Shown: positions 9,065-16,651 of the stretch, in pieces
Numbering within the stretch: the first letter of the stretch is position 1
How the letters are laid out: every line of letters starts with the position of its first letter
Source: JBFAPK01 sp040676675
GTDB taxonomy: Bacteria > Actinomycetota > Actinomycetes > Mycobacteriales > Micromonosporaceae
Assembly (NCBI RefSeq): GCF_040676675.1
Contig: NZ_JBFAPK010000015.1
Location: forward strand, 62,001 to 126,000
Reading direction: 5' to 3'
DNA length: 64,000 nt
Translations under genes and position numbers: made by a program
Notes under the pieces: model-generated
Seen by the model: only the letters and a program-made list of their open reading frames with translations
Databases searched by the model: none
What the model was told of the DNA's origin: nothing

Positions 9065-9261
9065 GGGGCGCTAGGGTCGGCGTTCGCACTCAGACCATTC
9101 GACCGGTCCGGCCGTCGGACCTGGCCGACCTGCTCCGCGCGGACACGCTGGGTGACTCCGCCGAAAGTGGTTCGCTCTTTTCTCTGCACATCGAATTCGT
9201 CGTGATCACGCCTGACCGCTCACTCACGGACGCGCGCGGGACGCGCCTGCCGGCGGGGCCG

Positions 9262-10128
9262 TCAGGGGAGCACGCGGCCGAGGAAGCCGCGGATGTAGCC
9301 GGCGATCACGTCCGCGTGCGTCTCCAGGGCGAAGTGTCCGGTGTCCAGCAGGTGGACCTCGGCGTCGGGCAGGTCCCGCTGGAAGGCGCGGGCGCCGTCC
9401 GGTCCGAATATCTCGTCGTTGCCACCCCAGACCGCGAGCAGCGGGTACCGCCTTTCCCGGAAGCACTGCTGGGCCCGCGGATAGATGTCCAGGTTGGTCT
9501 TGTAGTCGCGGAAGAGCTGGAGCTGGATCCGGTCGTTGTCGGGGCGGTTGAGGATGTTCATCGCGTGGGTCCAGGCGTCCGGGCTGACCAGGGATTTGTC
9601 CGGCACGCCGTGCTCGTACTGCCGGCGGACGAGCGGCTCGGTGAACGCCTGCCGGGCCGCCGCCTCGGCCTCCGGGCCGGGATTCTTCGCGTACGCGAAC
9701 AGCGGATCCCAGAACTCGGGTACGAGCCCCTCCTCGTACGCGTTCCCGTTCTGGCTGATGATCGCCGTGAACCGGTTCGGGTTGGCGAGCATCAGCCGCA
9801 GCGCCACGGGCGCCCCGTAGTCCTGCATGTAGACCGCGTACCGGTCGACGCCGAGCCGGTCGAGCAGCTTCGCGGTCACGTCCGCCAGCGAGTCGAAGCT
9901 GTACCCGAACTCCTCCGGCGGTGGCGCCGCCGAGTAGCCGAAGCCGATGTAGTCGGGCGCGTAGACCCGGTACCGGTCGGCGAGCGCGGGAATCAGGTCG
10001 CGGAACATGTGCGAGCTGGTCGGGAAGCCGTGCAGCAGCACCACGGGCGGGCCGTCCGCCGGACCGGCCTCGCGGTAGAAGACGTCGAGGTTGTCGATCG
10101 TCATCGTCCGATGGTGTACGGGATTCAT
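9262..10128 (-). CDS. Alpha/beta hydrolase, haloalkane dehalogenase/epoxide hydrolase-like
   Basis: 288 residues. The oxyanion motif LLHGFPTSSHMF (about 31-42), the nucleophile elbow MQDYGAP (Asp103), an acid in GGNDEIFGPD and the base in DTGHFALE give the Asp-Asp/Glu-His triad of epoxide hydrolases and haloalkane dehalogenases rather than the Ser of lipases. A cap domain (about 130-220) contains FWDPLFAYAKNPG. It is cytoplasmic and single-gene. The ATG at 10128 was chosen, with only a weak AGGCAGAG site before it; a second ATG eight codons in is possible. Substrate unknown. Confidence 0.85.
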   Translation of the reverse strand: MNPVHHRTMTIDNLDVFYREAGPADGPPVVLLHGFPTSSHMFRDLIPALADRYRVYAPDYIGFGYSAAPPPEEFGYSFDSLADVTAKLLDRLGVDRYAVYMQDYGAPVALRLMLANPNRFTAIISQNGNAYEEGLVPEFWDPLFAYAKNPGPEAEAAARQAFTEPLVRRQYEHGVPDKSLVSPDAWTHAMNILNRPDNDRIQLQLFRDYKTNLDIYPRAQQCFRERRYPLLAVWGGNDEIFGPDGARAFQRDLPDAEVHLLDTGHFALETHADVIAGYIRGFLGRVLP

Positions 10129-10253
10129 CGCGCTCTGCCTGTCCGGTCGGCCGTTTCCGCTGCTCGTACCGAGTATCGGCGGCGGACGGCAGGCACCCGG
10201 ACGGTTTCGGGACTCTTCCGTCCCTCCGGTGACGGGTGCCCGCCCTCGGCCGG

Positions 10254-11543
10254 TCACCTCGGGGCGGAGGCGATCTCGACCACCCGCGCCCAGGCGGGTG
10301 GCCCGTCCGGCACGTAGCCGGGACCGCTCTCCTGCCACGACCGGGGGGCCCGCCGCCGGCGGGGGAACAACCCCACCACCGTGCGGCACGGTGGCCGCTG
10401 CTGCGGCCAGGCCGTCTGCCCGTCGGTCAGGACCACGACCACGTCCGGCCCGGGCCGCGCCGCCAGGGCCGCGGCGAAACCGGTACGCAGGTCGGTGCCC
10501 CCACCACCGATCAGCGGAATGCCCTCGGCGCGGCACAGCGGATGTACGACGCGGACCGCCGCGTCGCAGGGCAGCACGCTGACCAGGTCACGCCGTCCGC
10601 CCAGGGCGCGGCCGATGGCGGCGACCTCCAGCAGCGCGCTGCCCAACTCGGCGTCGCTGACCGACCCGGACGTGTCGATGACCACGGAGACCCGGGGCGG
10701 CCGCCGCCGCAGGCTCGGCAGGATGACCCCGGGCAGGCTGGCCGAGCGCCGCGACGGCCGGCCGTACGAGTAGTCGTCGCCCGCGCCGGAGCCGGACGCG
10801 GCGGACCGGATGGCGGCACCCAGCAGGTCCCGCCACGGCTGCGGCGGGTGGAACGCTCGCTCCGCCCAGCGCTGCCACCCCAGCGGGACGTTTCCCGGGC
10901 GGCCCACGATGCCCTGCGCGACCCGGTACCGGACCGCGTCCCGCTCCTGCGGGCTCAGTCCGTGCGCGCCGTCGGGCCCCAGATCCCACTCCCGCTCCAG
11001 CCCGTCCGCGCCGCTGCCGCAGTCCAGCCAGACCAGGAACCGGCCGACCGCTCCGAGCCCGAACTGCCGCAGGTAGTCCTCCATCAGCTCGCCCTCGCCC
11101 AGCCCGAGGTCCCGGGGATGGACGGCGCCCACGGGCCGGGCCAGCCCGTTGCCGTACACGTCGTCGTTGATCTCGAAGTCGGCGGCGATGTTCATCCGCA
11201 GCCGCTCGCCCGCCCCGGTCAGCCCGTGCTCGGCGGCGAACCGGTCGCCGCGCCCGTGATGGTCGCGCAGCAGGTGCGAGACCTCGTGCACCCACACCCC
11301 GGCCAGCTCCTTCAGCGGGGTCCGGGCCACGAACGCCGGCGAGACGTAGCAGCGCCAGTGCCGGTCCACGGCCATCGTCGGCACCCGCCACGACTCGACC
11401 GGCTGTAGCGCGAAGAGCGCGGTCGCCAGGTACGGGCGGACCCGGGCGGCGTGCAGCCTGGCGGCGAAGAGCTTCTCGCGGTCCAGCGGTACGGGCGGCG
11501 GCTTCTCTCCCGCGCGACGGTTCGCGGCGCTCGCGCCCGTCAT
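10254..11543 (-). CDS. vWA-like protein with putative metallopeptidase domain (DUF2201-type)
   Basis: 429 residues. The N-terminal half has a zinc-protease signature VWVHEVSHLLRDHH (HEVSH at 86-90) in an otherwise helical domain. The C-terminal half is a von Willebrand A domain with the metal-site motif VVIDTSGSVS (Asp290-Ser294), later GGGGTDLR and VVVLTDGQT. This combination matches the putative metallopeptidase/VWA-like proteins that pair with MoxR ATPases. The ATG overlaps the MoxR stop (ATGA), so the two are translationally coupled. It may be an effector or client-recruiting partner remodelled by the ATPase. No secretion signal. Proteolysis is plausible but not shown. Confidence 0.85.
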   Translation of the reverse strand: MTGASAANRRAGEKPPPVPLDREKLFAARLHAARVRPYLATALFALQPVESWRVPTMAVDRHWRCYVSPAFVARTPLKELAGVWVHEVSHLLRDHHGRGDRFAAEHGLTGAGERLRMNIAADFEINDDVYGNGLARPVGAVHPRDLGLGEGELMEDYLRQFGLGAVGRFLVWLDCGSGADGLEREWDLGPDGAHGLSPQERDAVRYRVAQGIVGRPGNVPLGWQRWAERAFHPPQPWRDLLGAAIRSAASGSGAGDDYSYGRPSRRSASLPGVILPSLRRRPPRVSVVIDTSGSVSDAELGSALLEVAAIGRALGGRRDLVSVLPCDAAVRVVHPLCRAEGIPLIGGGGTDLRTGFAAALAARPGPDVVVVLTDGQTAWPQQRPPCRTVVGLFPRRRRAPRSWQESGPGYVPDGPPAWARVVEIASAPR

Positions 11544-12796
11544 CGGGCGGTACCCGCACCGGCCGCGACCCGCGCCGCGGCTCGGTCCGCCCGCCGGCTC
11601 AGGGTCACCGTCCCGGCGAGCCGCTCGATCACCGCCGGCACCTCCCACTCCTCCTGCCGCAGCGCGGCGAGCGTGGTCGCCGGCACGACGACCAGGTCGG
11701 GCGCGCCCGTCTCCAGCGCCCGGACCAGCAGGGTCCACGCCGCGTCCCAGCGGGACCGCTCCGGCCGCGTGCGGACCGCCGCGACCACACCGTCGAGCAC
11801 GGCCTGGCGCAGGTCGCCCCGCTCGGGCAGTTCGGCCGCCGCCGGGTCGGCGAGCAGCGTCTCCGGGTCCGGCAGGTCCATCCGGTCCAGGCTGGCCAAC
11901 AGCTCCAGCCCCGGGCCGTCGCCGACCGTGCCCCGGACCAGCATGGAGAGCACCTCGCGGGAGGTGCCGGCGGCGGTGGCGAAGGCGACCAGCCGCAGCG
12001 CCATCTCCCAGCTGCGCGGCGACGGCCAGGCCCCGCCCCGGCCGGCCTCGTTGCCCGGCAACCGGTGCACGAGCGTGGGGCGGGCGGCGAGCAGCCCGCA
12101 CACCGCGCGGCGGGCGAACGCCACGGCCTCGGGCAGCCGCTCCGGGTCGAGCCGGGGCAGCGGCGCCACCGGCCAGGTGCCGCCGAGGCCGCGTACCACC
12201 ACCTCGTGGTCGTGACACCACTGGAGATGGACGAAGCGGTTGGCCAGCGGCGGGCTCAGCTCCCAGCCGTCGGCGGCGGAGGAGCGGGGGTTGGCGGCGG
12301 CCACGATCCGGACGCCGTCGGGCAGCCGAAGCGCGCCGACCCGCCGTTCGAGCACCAGACGGAGCAGGGCCGCCTGGACGGCGGGTGGTGCGGTGGAGAG
12401 TTCGTCCAGGAAGAGCAGCCCTCGGCCGGCCCGGACCAGCCGTACGGCCCAGTCCGGCGGGGCCATCGGTACACCCTGGACGGCGGGATCGTCGCCGACC
12501 ACGGGTAGACCGGCGAAGTCGGAGGGTTCGTGCACGCTGGCGATCACCGTGGTCAGCGGCAGGTCGAGGGCGGTGGCGAGCTGGTTCAGGGCGGCGGTCT
12601 TGCCGATTCCCGGCTCGCCCCAGAGCAGCACCGGCAGGTCGGCGGCGACGGCCAGGGTCAGGGCCTCCAACTGCGTGTCGGTGCGCGGTTCGGTGGCGGT
12701 GTCGCGGAGCAGCGCGAGCAGGTCGGCGGCGACGCGCAGTTGCGGGGCGTACGCCCCGGCGGGCGGGAGGTCGACGGACGGAACGGGTACGAGCAT
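11540..12796 (-). CDS. MoxR-type AAA+ ATPase
   Basis: 418 residues. Walker A GEPGIGKT (60-67), Walker B GLLFLDE (126-132), sensor-1 region VAAANPRS and PPLANRFVHL are in the order typical of MoxR AAA+ ATPases. A C-terminal lid (about 250-400) follows. It should hydrolyse ATP to remodel or load its vWA partner, encoded immediately downstream with a 4-nt overlap. The ribosome site GAAAGGTG precedes the ATG by about 6 nt. It sits between the vWA gene and an unrecognised gene, all on one strand. The 165-nt upstream gap holds the direct repeats described separately. Confidence 0.88.
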   Translation of the reverse strand: MLVPVPSVDLPPAGAYAPQLRVAADLLALLRDTATEPRTDTQLEALTLAVAADLPVLLWGEPGIGKTAALNQLATALDLPLTTVIASVHEPSDFAGLPVVGDDPAVQGVPMAPPDWAVRLVRAGRGLLFLDELSTAPPAVQAALLRLVLERRVGALRLPDGVRIVAAANPRSSAADGWELSPPLANRFVHLQWCHDHEVVVRGLGGTWPVAPLPRLDPERLPEAVAFARRAVCGLLAARPTLVHRLPGNEAGRGGAWPSPRSWEMALRLVAFATAAGTSREVLSMLVRGTVGDGPGLELLASLDRMDLPDPETLLADPAAAELPERGDLRQAVLDGVVAAVRTRPERSRWDAAWTLLVRALETGAPDLVVVPATTLAALRQEEWEVPAVIERLAGTVTLSRRADRAAARVAAGAGTAR

Positions 12797-12815
12797 GTTC
12801 GATCACCTTTCGATG

Positions 12816-12925
12816 GGAAGTGTTGGCGCGCGTGGCGCCGGTTCGGGTGGGAACTGCGCGCCGTCGTGGAGACCGGCGCGCAGTTGGTGGAAGTGTTGGC
12901 GCGCGTGGCGCCGGTTCGGGTGGGA
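12816..12925. repeat. 37-bp perfect direct repeat flanking an 11-bp-stem hairpin
   Basis: Positions 12816-12852 and 12889-12925 are identical over 37 bp (offset 73). Between them AACTGCGCGCC (12852-12862) and GGCGCGCAGTT (12875-12885) form a perfect 11-bp stem with a 12-nt loop. Each repeat also contains GGCGC-GCGTG-GCGCC, a small hairpin. The block fills most of the gap between the unknown gene and the MoxR gene, so it lies in the mRNA leader or intercistronic region. It could be an operator, an RNA processing site or an attenuator. Confidence 0.9.
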
Positions 12926-12961
12926 CGGGACGCCGGGTTCGGCGCGGGTCGGCGACGTCGC

Positions 12962-14425
12962 TCAGCGGCGGGTCGTCCGGCGTCCGGGTCTCCGCCGGCC
13001 GCGCTGGCGGTGTGCGGGCTCCGGCGGCGGCGCCACGGGTCCCAGCCCGGCCAGTCCGGTCCGGAACAGTCCGTGCGCGACCCGCCGCAGCGCCGCCGTC
13101 TCCAGTTCGTCCCGCAGGGCGCCGCCGCGCAGCAGCGCGTCGGGGCCGAGCAGCGCCTCGACGGTGGCCAGGGCTCCCTCGACGTCACCGTGGTCCAGCC
13201 GGGCGCGGACGTCGACGAGGGACTCCGGATGCCGGTGCACCTCGTCTATCGCGCGCAGACAGGGCAGCGGGACGCCCGACAGCGCCATGAGCAGTTCCTC
13301 GCGGCGCAACTCGGCCGGGTCGTGGTCCAGCGGTACGAGCACCCCGTCGACCAGGCCGATCCGGTGCTCGGCACCACGACACCGGACGGTACGTGGACCG
13401 CGCTGCGCCTCCCGCGTGCCCGGCTCGGCCGGTCGGTGGTCCGGTGCCAGCGCCGACGCGACGAGCGGATGTAGCCGGTCGGCGTCGATCAACCCGGCGC
13501 GCAGCAGCGCCAGGTCGGGCGGCACCCACGTCGCCGCGTCGGGCAGCAGCGGCAGCGCCGGGTCGGAGCCGGTCCCCGGCCCGGCCGTGATCCGTGGCTC
13601 GGCGGCGTCGGGGGCGTCCACGTCGGGCACCTCCAGCACCAGCCGGTGCCGGGCGCCGAGTCGCACGGCGACGGCGCCGGCGGCCCGCCGCCGCGCGCGG
13701 AGCAGTATCGCCGCCTCGGCCGCCCACCGGTCGACGGCGCAGCCGAGTTCCGGCGGTACCAGCCGGTCCAGCCGGGGGTTGCGGGCGCCGGGCGGCCGAT
13801 CCGCGCCGGACCGTACCCGCAGCTCGCCGCTTCGGTCCGCGTCCCAGAGGTGGCGGTGCAGGTCGAGCCGGAAGCGCCGGTCCGGGCGGGGATGCGGGTG
13901 CCGACCCGAGGCGGAATCCCCGCCGTCGCGCCGCCGGCCGTCCCAGAGCGCGAGGCTGATTCGCTGGCCGGCGTCGGCCCATCCGGGCGAGGTCCGGGCC
14001 ACGAGGTGCACGCCGCCGACGTCCGGCCGCGCCGACCTGTCGCCCCGAACCGGGTCGGATGGGCCCGGCTCGCCGTACCGGTCCGGCGGGTCGTACCCGT
14101 CCGGCGGGTCGTACCGGGCCAGGGAGACGGTCAGCCCCGGACGGAGCAGCCCGTCGGGGGCGGTTCTGGGCATGTGCCAGCGCAGCAGGTCAGGAGCGAG
14201 TCGACGGAGATCGGCCCGGAGGCGGGTCGCGAACTCCTGACCGTACCGGCGCGACACGGTGCGTAGATCCAGATCGACGTCCACGCGCGCGGCGGCGCAC
14301 GCCCCCGCCCAGTCGCCGGTGGTACGGCGGGCGGTCGCAGTGTCGATCATGGAGGGCGGCACGGCGAACTCGCGCACGCGCAGCCAGACGGAAAAGCGGG
14401 ATTCCTCGTTCGCGGTGACGTGCAT
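12962..14425 (-). CDS. Unrecognised protein of the MoxR/vWA operon
   Basis: 487 residues with no family I recognise. The N-terminal third is acidic/basic mixed and contains a Pro/Asp/Tyr-rich linker (DPPDGYDPPDRYGEPG, about 107-122). The middle is Arg-rich (ILLRARRRAAGAVAVRLGARHR). The C-terminal third is the best ordered: HRIGLVDGVLVPLDHDPAE, then helical ELLMALSGVPLPCLRAIDEV and VEGALATVEALLGPDALLR, then an Arg-rich tail. There is no signal peptide or membrane helix. Start: ATG at 14425 sits 6 nt after AAGGTGA; a GTG two codons earlier is too close to that site. Position upstream of MoxR and vWA genes on the same strand suggests it is the third component, possibly a regulator or adaptor. 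Confidence 0.7.
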   Translation of the reverse strand: MHVTANEESRFSVWLRVREFAVPPSMIDTATARRTTGDWAGACAAARVDVDLDLRTVSRRYGQEFATRLRADLRRLAPDLLRWHMPRTAPDGLLRPGLTVSLARYDPPDGYDPPDRYGEPGPSDPVRGDRSARPDVGGVHLVARTSPGWADAGQRISLALWDGRRRDGGDSASGRHPHPRPDRRFRLDLHRHLWDADRSGELRVRSGADRPPGARNPRLDRLVPPELGCAVDRWAAEAAILLRARRRAAGAVAVRLGARHRLVLEVPDVDAPDAAEPRITAGPGTGSDPALPLLPDAATWVPPDLALLRAGLIDADRLHPLVASALAPDHRPAEPGTREAQRGPRTVRCRGAEHRIGLVDGVLVPLDHDPAELRREELLMALSGVPLPCLRAIDEVHRHPESLVDVRARLDHGDVEGALATVEALLGPDALLRGGALRDELETAALRRVAHGLFRTGLAGLGPVAPPPEPAHRQRGRRRPGRRTTRR

Positions 14426-14679
14426 CAGCACTCACCTTCGGCGAACGGGACCCCCAATCTGCTCACGGAGGTATGCATCGCGGGCAGCCTACCGCCCCGG
14501 TACCCGGTGCGCCAGGCGGCGACCGCGACGAGCAGGATGGAACCGGCCGCGACGGGGCGGTGGCCGAACGTCGGAGGCGTTATCGGTGTCGGGTAGCGCC
14601 TTTGACGTTCAGGTGACGGGGGCGGCCGTCCGCGTGGCCCGTCCGGGCGTTCTCAAGATCCACACAGCGGGACGGCCTG

Positions 14680-14708
14680 TTCAGGGGCGCCCGAGAAGGG
14701 GTTAGCCT
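14680..14708 (+). promoter_or_regulatory. Promoter of leader ORF and ABC exporter operon
   Basis: TTCAGG (14680-14685), a 17-bp spacer and TAGCCT (14703-14708) form a -35/-10 pair. The -10 ends 6 nt before the ATG of a 19-codon ORF, so the transcript is predicted to begin at or next to that ATG (leaderless). The rest of the 289-nt gap 14426-14714 holds nothing else I can support. Confidence 0.5.
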
Positions 14709-14714
14709 GGGGGC

Positions 14715-14774
14715 ATGCGGTTCAACATCAACACTGGTTCCCGCGCGGGCGGTCGCCGGCGTCGCACGGCGTGA
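14715..14774 (+). CDS. Leader peptide ORF upstream of ABC exporter
   Basis: 19 residues, MRFNINTGSRAGGRRRRTA. The ATG is 6 nt from a -10 box, and the TGA overlaps the GTG start of the first ABC gene (GTGA). The peptide ends in an Arg-rich run encoded by mixed Arg codons. The placement implies that ribosomes must translate it to reach the exporter start, so stalling on it could control exporter synthesis. An analogous arrangement is known for the bmrB leader before bmrCD in Bacillus subtilis. Whether this ORF is translated is an inference from promoter and overlap geometry. Confidence 0.5.
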   Translation: MRFNINTGSRAGGRRRRTA

Positions 14775-16651
14775 CGTACCGCGCGCCGCGGGCGTCGATC
14801 GATCCGGACACGGGGAAGTCCTGGCTACGGCGGGCACTGCCGCTGGTGGTGGCGCACCGGGGCATGCTGCTGACCTCGCTGGTGCTCTCCTTCGTCGGCC
14901 TGGTCGTCCAGGTGCAGATCCCCGACGTGGTGCGGCTCGGCATCGACCACGCGATCGTCGGGCGGAACGGACACCTGACCCGGTACGTCGCGGGGGTGGC
15001 GGCGCTCGCGGTCGCCCAGGGCGTGATCAACTACCTGGCCCGTCGGTATCTGCTCCGCACCGCGTACGAGATCGAGTACGACCTGCGCAACATCATGTTC
15101 GCGCACCTGACCCGGATGCCGTTCGGCTTCTTCGACCGGGTGCAGACCGGTGAGCTGATGTCCCGGTCCAGCTCCGACATCCGGGCCGTGCAGATGTACC
15201 TCTCCTTCGGCCCGTCGATCCTGGTCCAGTGCACCATCGCCGGCATCGCGTTCGTGCTGATGCTCTCCATCAACGTCCCGCTCGCCATCGTGGCGATGGT
15301 CACCATGCCGGTGATCGGGGTGCTCGGCGTCACCATGCGGCGCGCGATCTTCCCGGTCTCCTGGCTGATCCAGGCGCGGCTCGCCGGGGTCGCCACCGTG
15401 GTCGACGAGAACATCAACGGGGTACGGATCGTCAAGGCGTTCGCCGCCGAGGGGCGCCAGCTCAACCAGCTGGCCGAGGCCGCCGACGGGGTGCGCTGGG
15501 CGTACGTCACGGACGCGCGGCTGCGCAGCCGCTGGTCGCCGCTGATCGAGAACCTGCCCCGGCTCGGCCAGGCGCTGGTGTTGCTCGCGGGCGGCTGGAT
15601 GGTGCTGGACGGGCACACCACGGTCGGCACGATCGTCGCCTTCAACACGTACGTGCTGATGTTGCAGCCGCCGTTCCGGCTGCTCGGCATGATGATCATG
15701 TTGGGTCAGCGGGCGGCCGCCTCGGCCCAACGCATCTACGAGATCCTCGACACCCGCTCGGACGTCGAGCCGCCGGCCCATCCGGTGCGCGGGCGGCTGC
15801 ACGGCGACATCGAGTTCGCCGGGGTGCGCTTCGCGTACCCGAACGGCACGCTCGCCCTCGACGGCCTGGACCTGCGGATCGGGGCGGGGGAGACGGTGGC
15901 CGTGGTCGGCCGTACCGGCTCCGGCAAGTCCACGCTCGGCCGGCTGCTGGCCCGCTACTACGACGCCGACGCCGGCACGGTACGCCTCGACGGGCACGAC
16001 GTACGCGAACTCGACCTGCCCGAGCTGCGGGAACAGGTCGGCATCGTGCCGGACGAGCCGTTCCTCTTCTCGATCTCGATCCGCGACAACATCGCGTACG
16101 GCCGCCCGGAGGCCGGCGCCGACGAGGTGGTCGCCGCGGCCGTCGCCGCCGGGGCGGACGAGTTCATCCGGAACCTGCCCGACGGCTACGACACGGTCGT
16201 CGGGGAGCGCGGCTACACCCTCTCGGGCGGCCAGCGCCAGCGCCTCGCCATCGCCCGGGCGCTGCTGGTCAACCCGCCCGTGCTGGTGCTCGACGACGCC
16301 ACCAGCGCCATCGACGTCACGGTCGAGCAGCGCATCCACGCCGCCCTGCGGACGCTGATGCGGGGCCGGACCACCATCATCGTGGCCCACCGGCTCGCCA
16401 CGATCGGGCTCGCCGACCGGGTGGTGCTGCTCGACGCCGGGCGCGTGGTGGCCCAGGGCAGCCACGCCGAACTGCTCGCCACCGAGCCCCGGTACGCCCG
16501 GGTGCTCGCCGAACAGTCCCGCCGCCCGGACGCCGAGCCGGGCGCCGGCGGCGAGCCTGGCGGCGGCGGGGCGGAGCCGGCCGGCGGGTCGGGCGCCTCG
16601 GGAGCACCGGCGCCCCGACCGGGCGGGCAGGCCCGGGAGGTGACCGCGTGA
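14771..16651 (+). CDS. ABC exporter half-transporter, degenerate-site subunit
   Basis: 626 residues: a six-helix type-1 exporter transmembrane domain (about 15-310) and an ATPase domain with Walker A GRTGSGKST (380-388), signature LSGGQRQR and Walker B LVLDDATSAID. The catalytic Glu after Walker B is replaced by Asp (D508-D509), the hallmark of the non-canonical half of heterodimeric exporters. A Gly/Pro/Ala-rich tail follows residue 585. The GTG start overlaps the leader-peptide stop, and the stop overlaps the GTG of the partner gene. It would export a lipid, peptide or drug from the inner membrane; substrate unknown. Confidence 0.92.
   Translation: MTYRAPRASIDPDTGKSWLRRALPLVVAHRGMLLTSLVLSFVGLVVQVQIPDVVRLGIDHAIVGRNGHLTRYVAGVAALAVAQGVINYLARRYLLRTAYEIEYDLRNIMFAHLTRMPFGFFDRVQTGELMSRSSSDIRAVQMYLSFGPSILVQCTIAGIAFVLMLSINVPLAIVAMVTMPVIGVLGVTMRRAIFPVSWLIQARLAGVATVVDENINGVRIVKAFAAEGRQLNQLAEAADGVRWAYVTDARLRSRWSPLIENLPRLGQALVLLAGGWMVLDGHTTVGTIVAFNTYVLMLQPPFRLLGMMIMLGQRAAASAQRIYEILDTRSDVEPPAHPVRGRLHGDIEFAGVRFAYPNGTLALDGLDLRIGAGETVAVVGRTGSGKSTLGRLLARYYDADAGTVRLDGHDVRELDLPELREQVGIVPDEPFLFSISIRDNIAYGRPEAGADEVVAAAVAAGADEFIRNLPDGYDTVVGERGYTLSGGQRQRLAIARALLVNPPVLVLDDATSAIDVTVEQRIHAALRTLMRGRTTIIVAHRLATIGLADRVVLLDAGRVVAQGSHAELLATEPRYARVLAEQSRRPDAEPGAGGEPGGGGAEPAGGSGASGAPAPRPGGQAREVTA

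Noticed and set aside
9262..10128. Canonical Ser-hydrolase/lipase call for the alpha/beta hydrolase
   Set aside because: The nucleophile elbow is MQDYGAP with Asp, not GxSxG.
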